Below, piece by piece: positions 42,933-51,241 of a DNA stretch of 64,000 bases. Below the pieces are notes generated by a model. It saw only the letters and a program-made list of their open reading frames with translations, ran no database searches and was not told the origin of the DNA. Every line of letters begins with the position of its first letter. Positions within the stretch are counted from its first letter, which is position 1. The translations under genes were made by a program, and so were the position numbers. The DNA comes from Pseudofrankia saprophytica. GTDB lineage: Bacteria; Actinomycetota; Actinomycetes; Frankiales; Frankiaceae. Location: positions 922,273 through 986,272 of the forward strand of contig NZ_KI912266.1 in assembly GCF_000235425.2 (NCBI RefSeq), read 5' to 3'.

Positions 42933-44579
42933 ATGGCCGTCAAGGGGGTGTGCACGGTGGCGACGAGAGTGGCCGCGGCGACCGGAAGCAGCCTGGCGTT
43001 GCTGGCGGAGCTCGCGCGCGAGCGGGTGGGCGACAGCTCGCTGCTGGTGTTCGAGGACCAGCGCTGGACCGGCTCGGTGCTCGCGAGCCGGTCCAACCGG
43101 CTCGCGAGCGGGCTGGTCACCGCCGGTCTGCGGCCCGGCGACCCGGTGGTCGTGTGCATGGCGAACTGCCCCGAGGTGGGGATCTCCTACAACGCGGTCT
43201 GGCGGGTGGGCGGCGTCGTCGCCCCGGTGCTGTTCCTGATCGGCGAACCGGAGCTGCGGCACGTGCTCGCCGACAGCGGTGCCCGGCTGGTCATCACGAC
43301 GCCGGAGTTCCTGGCGAAGGTGCTCGGCGCGGCCAGGGGCGTCCCCACGGTGACGGCGATCGTGCTCGCTGGCGGTACCCCCGGTAGCCCTGGTACCCCC
43401 GGCGCCGCCGCGGAGCCGGGCGACGGCGGCGGCGACGGGGAGGCCGGCCCGGTGCCGCCGGTGCTCGACTTCGCCGAGCTGGAGGCGGGCGACGAGGCAC
43501 CGCTGCTGGACACCCCGTCCGCTGAGATGGCCGCGCTGCTCTACACCGGGGGTACCACCGGGCGCTCCAAGGGCGTCGTGCTCAGCCATGACGCGCTGTC
43601 GGCCGCCGCCTGGGCCGCCCACCTCGCCCGGCAGCAGGACTCCCCGGACGTCGGCCTGCCCCCCGTGGGCCTGTCGCCGCTGCCGCTCTCGCACGTCTAC
43701 GGGCTCACCATCAGCGTCATGGCCCTGCACGCGCCCGGGCCGTCGACGGCGGTGCTGATGCGCTGGTTCGACCCGGTCGGCTGGCTGACGCTCGTCGCCC
43801 GGCACGGCGTCCACTCGAGCGCGCTGGTGCCGTCGATGGTCCGGATGCTGCTCGAGGTGCCGGTCGAGGAGTACGAGACCGGAAGCCTGCACAAGGTCGT
43901 CAGCGGCAGCGCCCCGCTGCCGCGGGAGGTCTCGCTGGAGTGGGCGCGCCGGCTGCCGCACGCCACGCTCGCCGAGGGATACGGCTGCACGGAGGTCGCG
44001 GCGATCGCCACGTCGACGCCGGGCAGCGCCGTGCGGCTGGGCAGCGTCGGGCGGCCGGCGGCCGGCGTCGAGGTGCGCATCGAGCTGGACGACGGAACCT
44101 GGGCGACCGCCGGCGAGACCGGTGAGATCTGCCTGCGCGGGCCGTCGCTGATGAGCGGCTACTGGCACGCGCCCGAGGAGACGGCGCGCACGCTGCGCGG
44201 CGGCTGGCTGCACACCGGCGACGTCGGCCGGCTCGACGAGGACGGCTACCTCTACGTCGTCGACCGGATCAAGGATGTGATCATCCGCAACGGCTTCAAC
44301 GTCTACCCGCGCGACGTCGAGGACGTGCTGCTCACCCACCCCGACGTGATCGCCTGCGGCGTCGTCGGCCGGCCGGACCCGGCGCACGGCGAGGAGGTGG
44401 TGGCGTTCGTCCAGCTCGCCCCCGGCGCGGCGGTGACGCCGGCGGACCTCGTCGCGTACGCCCGCGAGCGGATCTCGGCGGTGAAGTACCCGCGCGAGGT
44501 CAGGATCGTGGATTCGGTGCCGCTCACCGGTGTCCTCAAGACCGACCGCAAGGCGCTGCGCTCACTGCTCGACAACTGA
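42933..44579 (+). CDS. Acyl-CoA ligase (AMP-binding family)
   Basis: 548 residues from the ATG at 42933; GGAGG lies about 12 nt upstream and an in-frame GTG at 42948 is an alternative. P-loop LLYTGGTTGRSKGVV, LAEGYGCTEVA, LHTGDVGRLDEDGYLYVVDRIKDVIIRNGFNVYPRDVE, and catalytic Lys in TGVLKTDRKALR. A long-chain acyl-CoA synthetase-like enzyme with a Gly/Pro-rich insert at ~145-170. It is followed on the same strand by an SDR gene. Substrate unknown. Confidence 0.9.
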   Translation: MAVKGVCTVATRVAAATGSSLALLAELARERVGDSSLLVFEDQRWTGSVLASRSNRLASGLVTAGLRPGDPVVVCMANCPEVGISYNAVWRVGGVVAPVLFLIGEPELRHVLADSGARLVITTPEFLAKVLGAARGVPTVTAIVLAGGTPGSPGTPGAAAEPGDGGGDGEAGPVPPVLDFAELEAGDEAPLLDTPSAEMAALLYTGGTTGRSKGVVLSHDALSAAAWAAHLARQQDSPDVGLPPVGLSPLPLSHVYGLTISVMALHAPGPSTAVLMRWFDPVGWLTLVARHGVHSSALVPSMVRMLLEVPVEEYETGSLHKVVSGSAPLPREVSLEWARRLPHATLAEGYGCTEVAAIATSTPGSAVRLGSVGRPAAGVEVRIELDDGTWATAGETGEICLRGPSLMSGYWHAPEETARTLRGGWLHTGDVGRLDEDGYLYVVDRIKDVIIRNGFNVYPRDVEDVLLTHPDVIACGVVGRPDPAHGEEVVAFVQLAPGAAVTPADLVAYARERISAVKYPREVRIVDSVPLTGVLKTDRKALRSLLDN

Positions 44580-44640
44580 CGTGCTCGCTGTTCGACAACG
44601 GACGTCGAGGAGCGCCGGTGCCAATTCGGCCCGGACCCCA

Positions 44641-44696
44641 ACCAGGCACTTCCGTGAGGGTTGACGCGGCCCTGACCAGGCACTTCCGTCAGGGTT
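44641..44696. repeat. 22-bp direct repeat upstream of an SDR gene
   Basis: 44641-44662 and 44675-44696 agree at 21 of 22 positions (ACCAGGCACTTCCGT then G or C, then AGGGTT), with a 34-bp period, 120-180 nt upstream of the ATG at 44818. Spacing close to three helical turns suits paired regulator sites. Confidence 0.8.
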
Positions 44697-44817
44697 CGCG
44701 CGGGCCGCAATCCTGGTCCGCCGCTGTCGACTAACCGACCGCCCGCTATGGGGGCGCAATCCGGTCAGCCTACGATCGAATGTGAATTGTCGGATCGGAG
44801 CGGCGGCTGGTGATCTT

Positions 44818-45678
44818 ATGGATGATTATCGGGGCCAGACGGCTCTGATCACGGGCGCCTCATCGGGCATCGGGCTGGCGCTCGCGGACGGGTTCGCCCG
44901 CCGCGGGGCCGACATCGTGATCGCCGCGCTGCCGAACGAGCGGCTGCCCGCGGCGGCGGCCTGGCTGCGCGCCCGCCACCCGGTCGCGGTCCACGAGATC
45001 GGCGTCGACCTCGCCGTCGAGGAGGGGCCGGACAAGCTGGCCGCGCAGGTCGCCGAGTTCGACCTCACGATCGACGTACTGGTCAACAACGCCGGCTTCG
45101 GCGTCCACGGCAACTACCACACGCTCGACCTGGAGCAGAACCACCGCGAGGTCATGCTCCTGTGCTCGTCCGTCGAGCGGATGACCCACCTGTTCCTGCC
45201 CGGCATGCTCGAGCGCCGGCGCGGCACGCTGATCAACCTCAGCTCGGTGCAGGGGTTCCAGGCCGTGCCGCACATGGCCGTCTACGGCGCGGCGAAGGCG
45301 TTCGTGCTGTCGTTCACCACGGCGCTGTGGGCGGAGTACCGCGGCAGCGGCGTGCGGATCATGGCGCTGTGCCCGGCGCAGACCGAGACGGGCTTCTTCG
45401 ACGACCTCGGCTACCAGGTGGCCACCGGCGGCCGGATGCGAACGCCGGACGAGGTCGTCGCCACCGCCTTCCGTGGCCTGCGGCGCGGCGCGCCCTACGT
45501 GATCGACGGCTGGCAGTACCGGCTGTCGGCCAACGCCCCGCGCTTCCTGCCACGGGGCTTCGTCGCCCGGATCACCGAGCGCGTCCTGCACCCGTCGAAG
45601 ATGACCCGCCCCGCACGGCCGTCCCGGCCGCTCCTCGTCGACGACGCCGAAGCGGGTGCCAACACCAGCGCCGCCTGA
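44818..45678 (+). CDS. SDR-family oxidoreductase
   Basis: 286 residues from the ATG at 44818. TGASSGIG near 10-17, NNAGFGVHG, and YGAAKAFV as the Tyr/Lys pair. The LSSVQGFQAVPHMAVYGAAKAFVLSFTTALWAEYRGSGVRIMALCPAQTET block and a basic C-terminal region are characteristic of the YqjQ/DltE-type SDR branch that often acts on lipid or sterol substrates. Confidence 0.9.
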   Translation: MDDYRGQTALITGASSGIGLALADGFARRGADIVIAALPNERLPAAAAWLRARHPVAVHEIGVDLAVEEGPDKLAAQVAEFDLTIDVLVNNAGFGVHGNYHTLDLEQNHREVMLLCSSVERMTHLFLPGMLERRRGTLINLSSVQGFQAVPHMAVYGAAKAFVLSFTTALWAEYRGSGVRIMALCPAQTETGFFDDLGYQVATGGRMRTPDEVVATAFRGLRRGAPYVIDGWQYRLSANAPRFLPRGFVARITERVLHPSKMTRPARPSRPLLVDDAEAGANTSAA

Positions 45679-45743
45679 ACCGGCCCTGTCCACGCCCGCC
45701 TGACGGCCTCGGGCCGCCTGGTGAACTCAGCCCGCTGGTGACG

Positions 45744-46868
45744 TCAGCCCCGCTGGTGGCCTCGGCCGGAGGCGGCTGCGTTGGCGTTGGTGTTGGCGTT
45801 GGCCGGTGGGCGTGACCGAGGGATCAGGTCCCTGGCGAGCTCGGCGAGCAGCTCGTAGGAGCGGACGCGGTCGGCGTGGCCGTGGACGTTGGTCGTGAGC
45901 ATCAGCTCATCGGCGCCGGTCGCGTCGAGCAGCTGCTGGAGCCCGGCGCGGACCGTCTCCGGCGAGCCGACGACGTGCGACGCGGTCGCCTGCCGGGCCG
46001 CGGAGCGCTCCAGGTCGGTCCACGGGTAGGCCGCGGCCTCCTCGGGCGTCGGGTAGGCCGCCGGGCGGCCGCTGCGCAACCGCATCATCGTCAGCCGGAT
46101 CGGCCCGGCGAGCCAGTCAGCCCGCTCGTCGGTCTCGGCGACCAGCACCGCGGCGGCGACCATCGCGTACGGCCGCTCCCGCCCCTGCGACGGGCGGAAC
46201 GACGACCGGTAGAGGTCGAGGGCCGGAATCGTGTTCTGCGAGCTGAAGTGGTGCGCGAACGAGAACGGCAGCGACAGGATCCCGGCGACCTGCGCGCTGT
46301 AGCCGCTCGACCCGAGCAGCCAGATCGGCGGCACCTCGGCACGCGGGAAGGCGCTCACCCCGTGCAGCCGGTGGCCGGCGGGGAACTCGGCGCCGGCGAG
46401 GAAGGTGGTCAGCTCCGCGAGCTGGTCGGGGAACTCGTCCTCGGTGAGGGCACCACCCGTGATGCGGCGCAGCGCCCGGGCCGTGGCCTGGTCGGTGCCG
46501 GGGGCACGGCCGAGGCCGAGGTCGATCCGGCCGGGAAACATCGCTCCGAGGGTGCCGAACTGTTCGGCGACCACCAGCGGGGAGTGGTTGGGCAGCATCA
46601 CGCCGCCGGAGCCGACCCGGATCGTCGACGTCGCCCCCGCGACCTGGCCGATCAGCAGCGCCGTCGCCGAGCTCGCGATCCCCGGCATGCCGTGGTGCTC
46701 GGCCAGCCAGTAGCGGACGAAGCCCAGCCGTTCGGTACGCCGGGCCAGGTCGAGCGAGTTGCGGATGGCCTCGCCGGCCGTCACCCCGCTGCCCACCGGG
46801 ACAAGGTCGAGCACGGACAGCGGCACCGGGAAGGGAGCCGGGACCGGCCCTGAAGGCTGCGACATCAC
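45744..46868 (-). CDS. LLM-class flavin-dependent oxidoreductase, MsnO8-like
   Basis: 374 residues. [58 protein letters not shown] is the near-invariant start of MsnO8/YhbW-type luciferase-like monooxygenases. [23 protein letters not shown] and GLGRAPGTD follow. FMN-dependent by family. A low-complexity [15 protein letters not shown] tail ends the protein. It is convergent with the SDR gene. Confidence 0.92.
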   Translation of the reverse strand: MMSQPSGPVPAPFPVPLSVLDLVPVGSGVTAGEAIRNSLDLARRTERLGFVRYWLAEHHGMPGIASSATALLIGQVAGATSTIRVGSGGVMLPNHSPLVVAEQFGTLGAMFPGRIDLGLGRAPGTDQATARALRRITGGALTEDEFPDQLAELTTFLAGAEFPAGHRLHGVSAFPRAEVPPIWLLGSSGYSAQVAGILSLPFSFAHHFSSQNTIPALDLYRSSFRPSQGRERPYAMVAAAVLVAETDERADWLAGPIRLTMMRLRSGRPAAYPTPEEAAAYPWTDLERSAARQATASHVVGSPETVRAGLQQLLDATGADELMLTTNVHGHADRVRSYELLAELARDLIPRSRPPANANTNANAAASGRGHQRG

Positions 46869-46961
46869 GTCCAGGTCAACCGCCGGCCCGGGTCGGCCTC
46901 TTCCCGTGCTGGTCAGGTTCCTGGGCTGGTCGGGTTCCCGCGCCGAGCGGGCTCCCGCCGG

Positions 46962-48275
46962 TCAGGTCGACAGGGCGCGGCCGAGGAAGGCCAGTTGGGC
47001 GGGGAGCTGGCGGCGCCAGAAACCGAAGTCGTGGCAGCCGACGGGGAAGCCGCGCTCGGCGGCGGCCAGCTCGGCGGCGAGCGTGTGGTCGACGCGGCTG
47101 AACGGGTCCGCGTTACCGCAGTCGATCCGGTAGGCGACGCCGCGCGCGGGGCCGACGCCGAGGACGCGATGGTCGTCGAAGTCGGCCGCCGAGTCGAACG
47201 CGCCGGAAGCCGCGTCGCCGTAGGAGTGCCACACCGCCGGGCTGCTCGCGGCGACGGCCACCACCCGCGTCGGATGGCGCCGGGCGAGCAGCAGCGCGCC
47301 GTAGCCGCCCATCGACCAGCCGTACGCGGCGAACCGGTCCGTGCTCAGCCCCTGGGCGGCCAGCCTGGGCAGCACCTCGCCGAGCAGCATCGTCTCCGGG
47401 TCATCGCCGTCCGCTCGCCGATGCCAGTAGGTCTCACCGCCGTCGACCGCGGCGAGCGCGAACGGGGCCACGCCGGTGGCGGCCGCGGCCGCGAGAAAGG
47501 CCTGGGCCGCGAGCGGGCCGACGAGGCCGCGCGCCGTGTCGCCGCGTCCGTGCAGCACCAGGCACACCGGCAGCGTGAGACCGGCGTCGTCACCGGCCGC
47601 GTCATCTCCGCCAGGCGCTCCGCCAGGCGCCTCGTCGTCGGTGGCGGCGCGCGGCTCATAGCCGGGCGGGTAGGCGACGACGAGGTCGACCTGACGGCGG
47701 CGGGCGGCGCTCCTGAACGACGTGACGCTGACCGGCCCCGGCTCGACCGCCGGAACGGCGCCCGGCTCGCCACAGCCCTCGACCGCCCGGATCAGCCGCG
47801 ACCGCCCCGGCAGCCAGCCCGCGTACACCGCGCCGCCGGCGGCCGCGGTCACCCCGGCCACGCCGGCGACCGCTCCGATCCCCGCGAGCACCACCCGCCG
47901 CCGGCTCGGCCGCCCGGCGGGCAGCCCGCGCCGCCGTTCCTCCAGGCTCGGCCGCGCCCGTGGCGCCTCCGCCCGACCTGGCCGCGCCTCCGGCTCGTCC
48001 ACCGGATCCAGCGGCGGCTCCGGGCCGTCCGCTGGACCTGGCCGCGTCGCCGGCTCGCCCGCCGGGCTCGGCAGCGGCTCCGGGCTGTCCGCCGCACCCG
48101 ACAGCGCCCCCGGCTCGTCCGCCGGACCCGGACTCGTCCGCCGCCGCGGCAGCGGACCCGGCTGCCGCCGCGGCAGCTGCTGCCCATCTTCTGGACCCGG
48201 CAGCGTCCCCGGCTCGTCCGGCCCGCCCTTGCCCTCCGCCTCCTTAGACCGCACATCCTTCTGCCCCGACGTCAT
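46962..48275 (-). CDS. Alpha/beta-hydrolase esterase with Tat-like signal and Pro-rich N-terminus
   Basis: 437 residues from the ATG at 48275; an ATG at 48329 would add 18. Residues ~1-120 are an extended Pro/Glu/Arg-rich segment with repeated GPADEPG-like units. SRRRVVLAGIGAVAGVAGVTAAAGGA looks like a twin-arginine signal or anchor. The hydrolase core has VCLVLHGRGDTARG (oxyanion region), the nucleophile elbow GWSMGGYGALLLARRHP and a C-terminal CHDFGFWRRQLPAQLAFL with the catalytic His, as in esterase D/antigen 85-like enzymes. A signal located so deep in the chain is unusual. Confidence 0.8.
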   Translation of the reverse strand: MTSGQKDVRSKEAEGKGGPDEPGTLPGPEDGQQLPRRQPGPLPRRRTSPGPADEPGALSGAADSPEPLPSPAGEPATRPGPADGPEPPLDPVDEPEARPGRAEAPRARPSLEERRRGLPAGRPSRRRVVLAGIGAVAGVAGVTAAAGGAVYAGWLPGRSRLIRAVEGCGEPGAVPAVEPGPVSVTSFRSAARRRQVDLVVAYPPGYEPRAATDDEAPGGAPGGDDAAGDDAGLTLPVCLVLHGRGDTARGLVGPLAAQAFLAAAAATGVAPFALAAVDGGETYWHRRADGDDPETMLLGEVLPRLAAQGLSTDRFAAYGWSMGGYGALLLARRHPTRVVAVAASSPAVWHSYGDAASGAFDSAADFDDHRVLGVGPARGVAYRIDCGNADPFSRVDHTLAAELAAAERGFPVGCHDFGFWRRQLPAQLAFLGRALST

Positions 48276-48375
48276 GTCCCAAATGTTCTCAGTCGCGCGC
48301 TCCAAAATCGCGGTTCTCCCGCCGGTCATCCGTCTTGGGCCGCCTTCGCCGGGTCTGGCGGGCTACCGTGCCGGC

Positions 48376-49638
48376 GTGGAGATCGGCGATGTTCAGCTGG
48401 TCTGGCTGGCGATCGGGGTGGTGGCCGGCGGCGCGGCGACGCTCGGAGTTCTGCTCCTGCTGCGGACGGTCCGCACCCCCGCCGGGCTGGGGACCACCGC
48501 CGAGCGCGCCACGTTCGCCACCCTGCACACGGCGTCGCTCGCCGCGCCGCACCTGCGAGAAGGGCTCGGCCCGGCCGGCGCCGCGCGGGCCGTCCGCCAC
48601 CTGCGCGCACTGCTCGGCACGTCGGCCGTCGCGATCACGGACACGACGAGGACGCTGGCCTGGGACGGCCCCGGCGAGTCGCGGCACGGCGCGGACGCCG
48701 TCCGCCATGCCGCGACGGCGCTCACCGCCGGCCGCGCCGCCGTCCTCACCGCGGACCACATCCAGCTCGCCACGGACGACCAGCTCGCCACGGACGACGC
48801 GAACGCCGTCGGGGCCGGGCGCTGCGACGATCCGGGCTGCCCGATCGGGGCGGCCGTGGTCGCGCCGGTGACCAGCGGTGACGAGGTGGTCGGAGCGCTG
48901 ATCGCCTACGCGCCGACGGTCGGCGCGGGGCTGGCGAGAGCGGTCGAGGAGCTGGCCCGCTGGGTCTCCACCCAGGTCGAGCTCGCCGAGCTGGAGGCGT
49001 CCCGCACCAGGGCGGTGGAGGCGGAGCTGCGCGCGCTGCGGGCACAGATCAGCCCGCACTTCATCTACAACTCGCTGGCCGCGATCGCGTCGTTCGTGCG
49101 CACCGACCCGGAGCGGGCACGCGAGCTGCTGCTGGAGTTCGCCGACTTCACCCGCTACGCGTTCCGCCGCAGCGGCGAGTTCACGACGCTCGCCGACGAG
49201 CTGCGCAACGTCGAGCGCTACCTGGCGTTGGAGCAGGCCCGGTTCGGCGACCGGCTGGCCGTGCAGATCCTCGTCGCGCCCGAGGTGCTGCCGGTCGTCA
49301 TCCCGTTCCTGGCGGTGCAGCCGCTGGTGGAGAACGCCGTCCGGCACGGCATCGAGGGGCGCCCCGGCGTCGGGCACGTGTCCCTCGGGGCGACCGACGA
49401 CGGCGCGGCGGCACACATCTGGGTCGAGGACGACGGCGCGGGCAGCGATCCGGAGGTCGTGCGCCGCATCCTCGCCGGCGCGCACGTGGGCGACTCGGTG
49501 GGTCTCGGCAACGTCGACGCCCGGCTGCGCTCGGTCTTCGGCGACGAGTGCGGCCTGGTCGTCGAGACGGCGCTGGGTGCCGGCACCAAGGTCAGTTTCC
49601 GCGTCCCCAAGTTCGCCCCCGGCGTCCAGGTCCCCTAG
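48376..49638 (+). CDS. LytS-like sensor histidine kinase (His_kinase family)
   Basis: 420 residues from a GTG. One N-terminal membrane helix (~6-28), a GAF-like domain (~45-190), then the LytS-type H-box LRAQISPHFIYNSLAAIASF with His228 and an ATPase domain with VQPLVENAVRHGIEG and SVGLGNVDARLRSVFGDECGL. It lacks the multi-span 5TM-5TMR-LYT input module. The partner regulator follows 72 nt downstream. By analogy with BtsS/YpdA it may sense a carboxylate (inference). Confidence 0.9.
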   Translation: MEIGDVQLVWLAIGVVAGGAATLGVLLLLRTVRTPAGLGTTAERATFATLHTASLAAPHLREGLGPAGAARAVRHLRALLGTSAVAITDTTRTLAWDGPGESRHGADAVRHAATALTAGRAAVLTADHIQLATDDQLATDDANAVGAGRCDDPGCPIGAAVVAPVTSGDEVVGALIAYAPTVGAGLARAVEELARWVSTQVELAELEASRTRAVEAELRALRAQISPHFIYNSLAAIASFVRTDPERARELLLEFADFTRYAFRRSGEFTTLADELRNVERYLALEQARFGDRLAVQILVAPEVLPVVIPFLAVQPLVENAVRHGIEGRPGVGHVSLGATDDGAAAHIWVEDDGAGSDPEVVRRILAGAHVGDSVGLGNVDARLRSVFGDECGLVVETALGAGTKVSFRVPKFAPGVQVP

Positions 49639-49710
49639 CGGCGAGGAAGATCGAGCCGAGGAAGATCGGGCTATGGATACCGGGCGCCCCGGCGGCTACG
49701 ATCCGTGATC

Positions 49711-50682
49711 ATGAGTGCGGGTGTTGCGTCAGCCCGGCCGGTGGCAGGAGGGTCAGGGGCAGCGGGGTCAGGGGCAGGGGCGCCGGGGGCGCTCGCCGTG
49801 CTGGTGGTGGACGACGAGGCGCCGGCCCGGGACGAGCTCGCCTGGCTGCTGGACGCCGACCCGCGGATCGGGCTGGTACGCGCGGTGGACGGCGGCGCCG
49901 AGGCCCTGCGGGCGCTGGACGCCCAGGCGTTCGACGCGGTGTTCTGTGACGTACGGATGCCAGGGCTCGACGGCCTGGACCTCGCCCGCGTGCTCGGCCG
50001 GTTCGCCGCGCCCCCGCAGGTCGTCTTCGTCACCGCGCACGAGGGCCACGCCGTCGACGCGTTCGACCTGCGCGCGACCGACTACCTGCTCAAGCCCGTG
50101 CGCCCCGACCGGCTGGCCGAGGCCGTGCGCCGGGTCGTCGAAACGATCCGCGCCGCTCGCCAGGCGCCCGGAGCCGCCGCCACGGCACCCGCCCGGCCCG
50201 GCCCGGCCGGTACCGCCGCCCTCACCGGCGCCGCCTCCCTCGCAGGCCTCACCGGCCCGGTCGACGGACCGGCCCTCGTCGGCGTCGCCGGCGGGCGGTC
50301 CGACGACGGGATGACCACCGCCGAGGACGAGACGTTCCCGGTCGAGCTCGGCGGCGTCACCCGCTTCGTCCACCGGTCCGAGGTGCGCTACGCCGTCGCC
50401 CAGGGCGACTACGTCCGGCTGCACACCGCCGGCGGCGGGCACCTCGTCCGGGTGTCGCTGTCCACGCTGGAGGAACGCTGGGCCGCGGCGGGCTTCGTCC
50501 GGATCCACCGCAGCACGCTGGTCGCGACCGCCTACGTCGACGAACTGCGCATGGACGACGGCCACTGCACCGTCCGGCTCGGCGACCGGGTACTGCCCGT
50601 CAGCCGCCGGCACACCCGTGCGCTGCGCGACCGGCTGATCCGAGCGGCGAGCCTCACCCGTGCCCCCGGACGCTCCGGCTGA
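49711..50682 (+). CDS. LytTR-family response regulator
   Basis: 323 residues from the ATG at 49711; a GTG at 49705 is possible. Receiver ~28-150 with D34/D35, phospho-acceptor D80 (VFCDVRMPGLDG), and YLLKPVRPD. An Ala/Pro/Gly linker is followed by a LytTR DNA-binding domain at ~215-318 (RFVHRSEVRYAVAQGDYVRLHT ... GFVRIHRSTLVATAYVDEL ... VLPVSRRHTRALRDRL). It probably drives the symporter genes that follow. Confidence 0.93.
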   Translation: MSAGVASARPVAGGSGAAGSGAGAPGALAVLVVDDEAPARDELAWLLDADPRIGLVRAVDGGAEALRALDAQAFDAVFCDVRMPGLDGLDLARVLGRFAAPPQVVFVTAHEGHAVDAFDLRATDYLLKPVRPDRLAEAVRRVVETIRAARQAPGAAATAPARPGPAGTAALTGAASLAGLTGPVDGPALVGVAGGRSDDGMTTAEDETFPVELGGVTRFVHRSEVRYAVAQGDYVRLHTAGGGHLVRVSLSTLEERWAAAGFVRIHRSTLVATAYVDELRMDDGHCTVRLGDRVLPVSRRHTRALRDRLIRAASLTRAPGRSG

Positions 50683-50908
50683 CCCGCCGCCTCCGAAGGC
50701 GGCGTCACCGCCGCGTCGGGTGCGGGTGACGGGACCGCGGACAACGTCCGCGCCGGGGTCCCCACCGGATCCGGGGTTCCTGCCGGATCGACGGAGCTTG
50801 CGGAGTCGATCTGGGAGGTCCGGAGGCTCGGGTTTCCTGCCCGATCGGCGGAGCAGATCAGGCCGGCCCGCTGAGCGGCCCGGGACGGCCGTGCGGCCAG
50901 CCCGGGGC

Positions 50909-51241
50909 ATGGCCAGCCGGGACCTCGAGGAGCAGACGGTCCTCGGCGACGTCTACCTGCGGGGCCTGCTGCGCGACCAGCGCCGGCTCGCGATCGGTGT
51001 GCTCGTGGCGCTCGGGGTGGTGCTCGGCCTGCTGCCCGCGCTGTTCGCGCTGGTGCCCGACCTCGCCGGGACGCGCGTCCCGGGCCTCGGGGTGAGCGTG
51101 CCGTGGCTGGTGCTCGGCGTGGCCGTGTACCCGACGCTCGTCGTGGTCGCCAGGGCCTACGTGCGCGCCGCCGAACACACCGAGAACGACTTCACCGACC
51201 TGCTGTCCGGGCGAGACGAGGCCGGCGGCGAGCGGCCGTGA
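50909..51241 (+). CDS. Small two-span membrane protein, symporter partner
   Basis: 110 residues from the ATG at 50909; the frame is open back to a GTG at 50660 but that part is low-complexity. Two hydrophobic helices (~27-49, ~58-80), with hydrophilic ends. Its stop overlaps the GTG of the sodium:solute symporter gene (GTGA). It occupies the position of the DUF485/YjcH gene found next to ActP symporters but lacks the clear DUF485 sequence, so it is likely a diverged or analogous accessory subunit. Confidence 0.75.
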   Translation: MASRDLEEQTVLGDVYLRGLLRDQRRLAIGVLVALGVVLGLLPALFALVPDLAGTRVPGLGVSVPWLVLGVAVYPTLVVVARAYVRAAEHTENDFTDLLSGRDEAGGERP

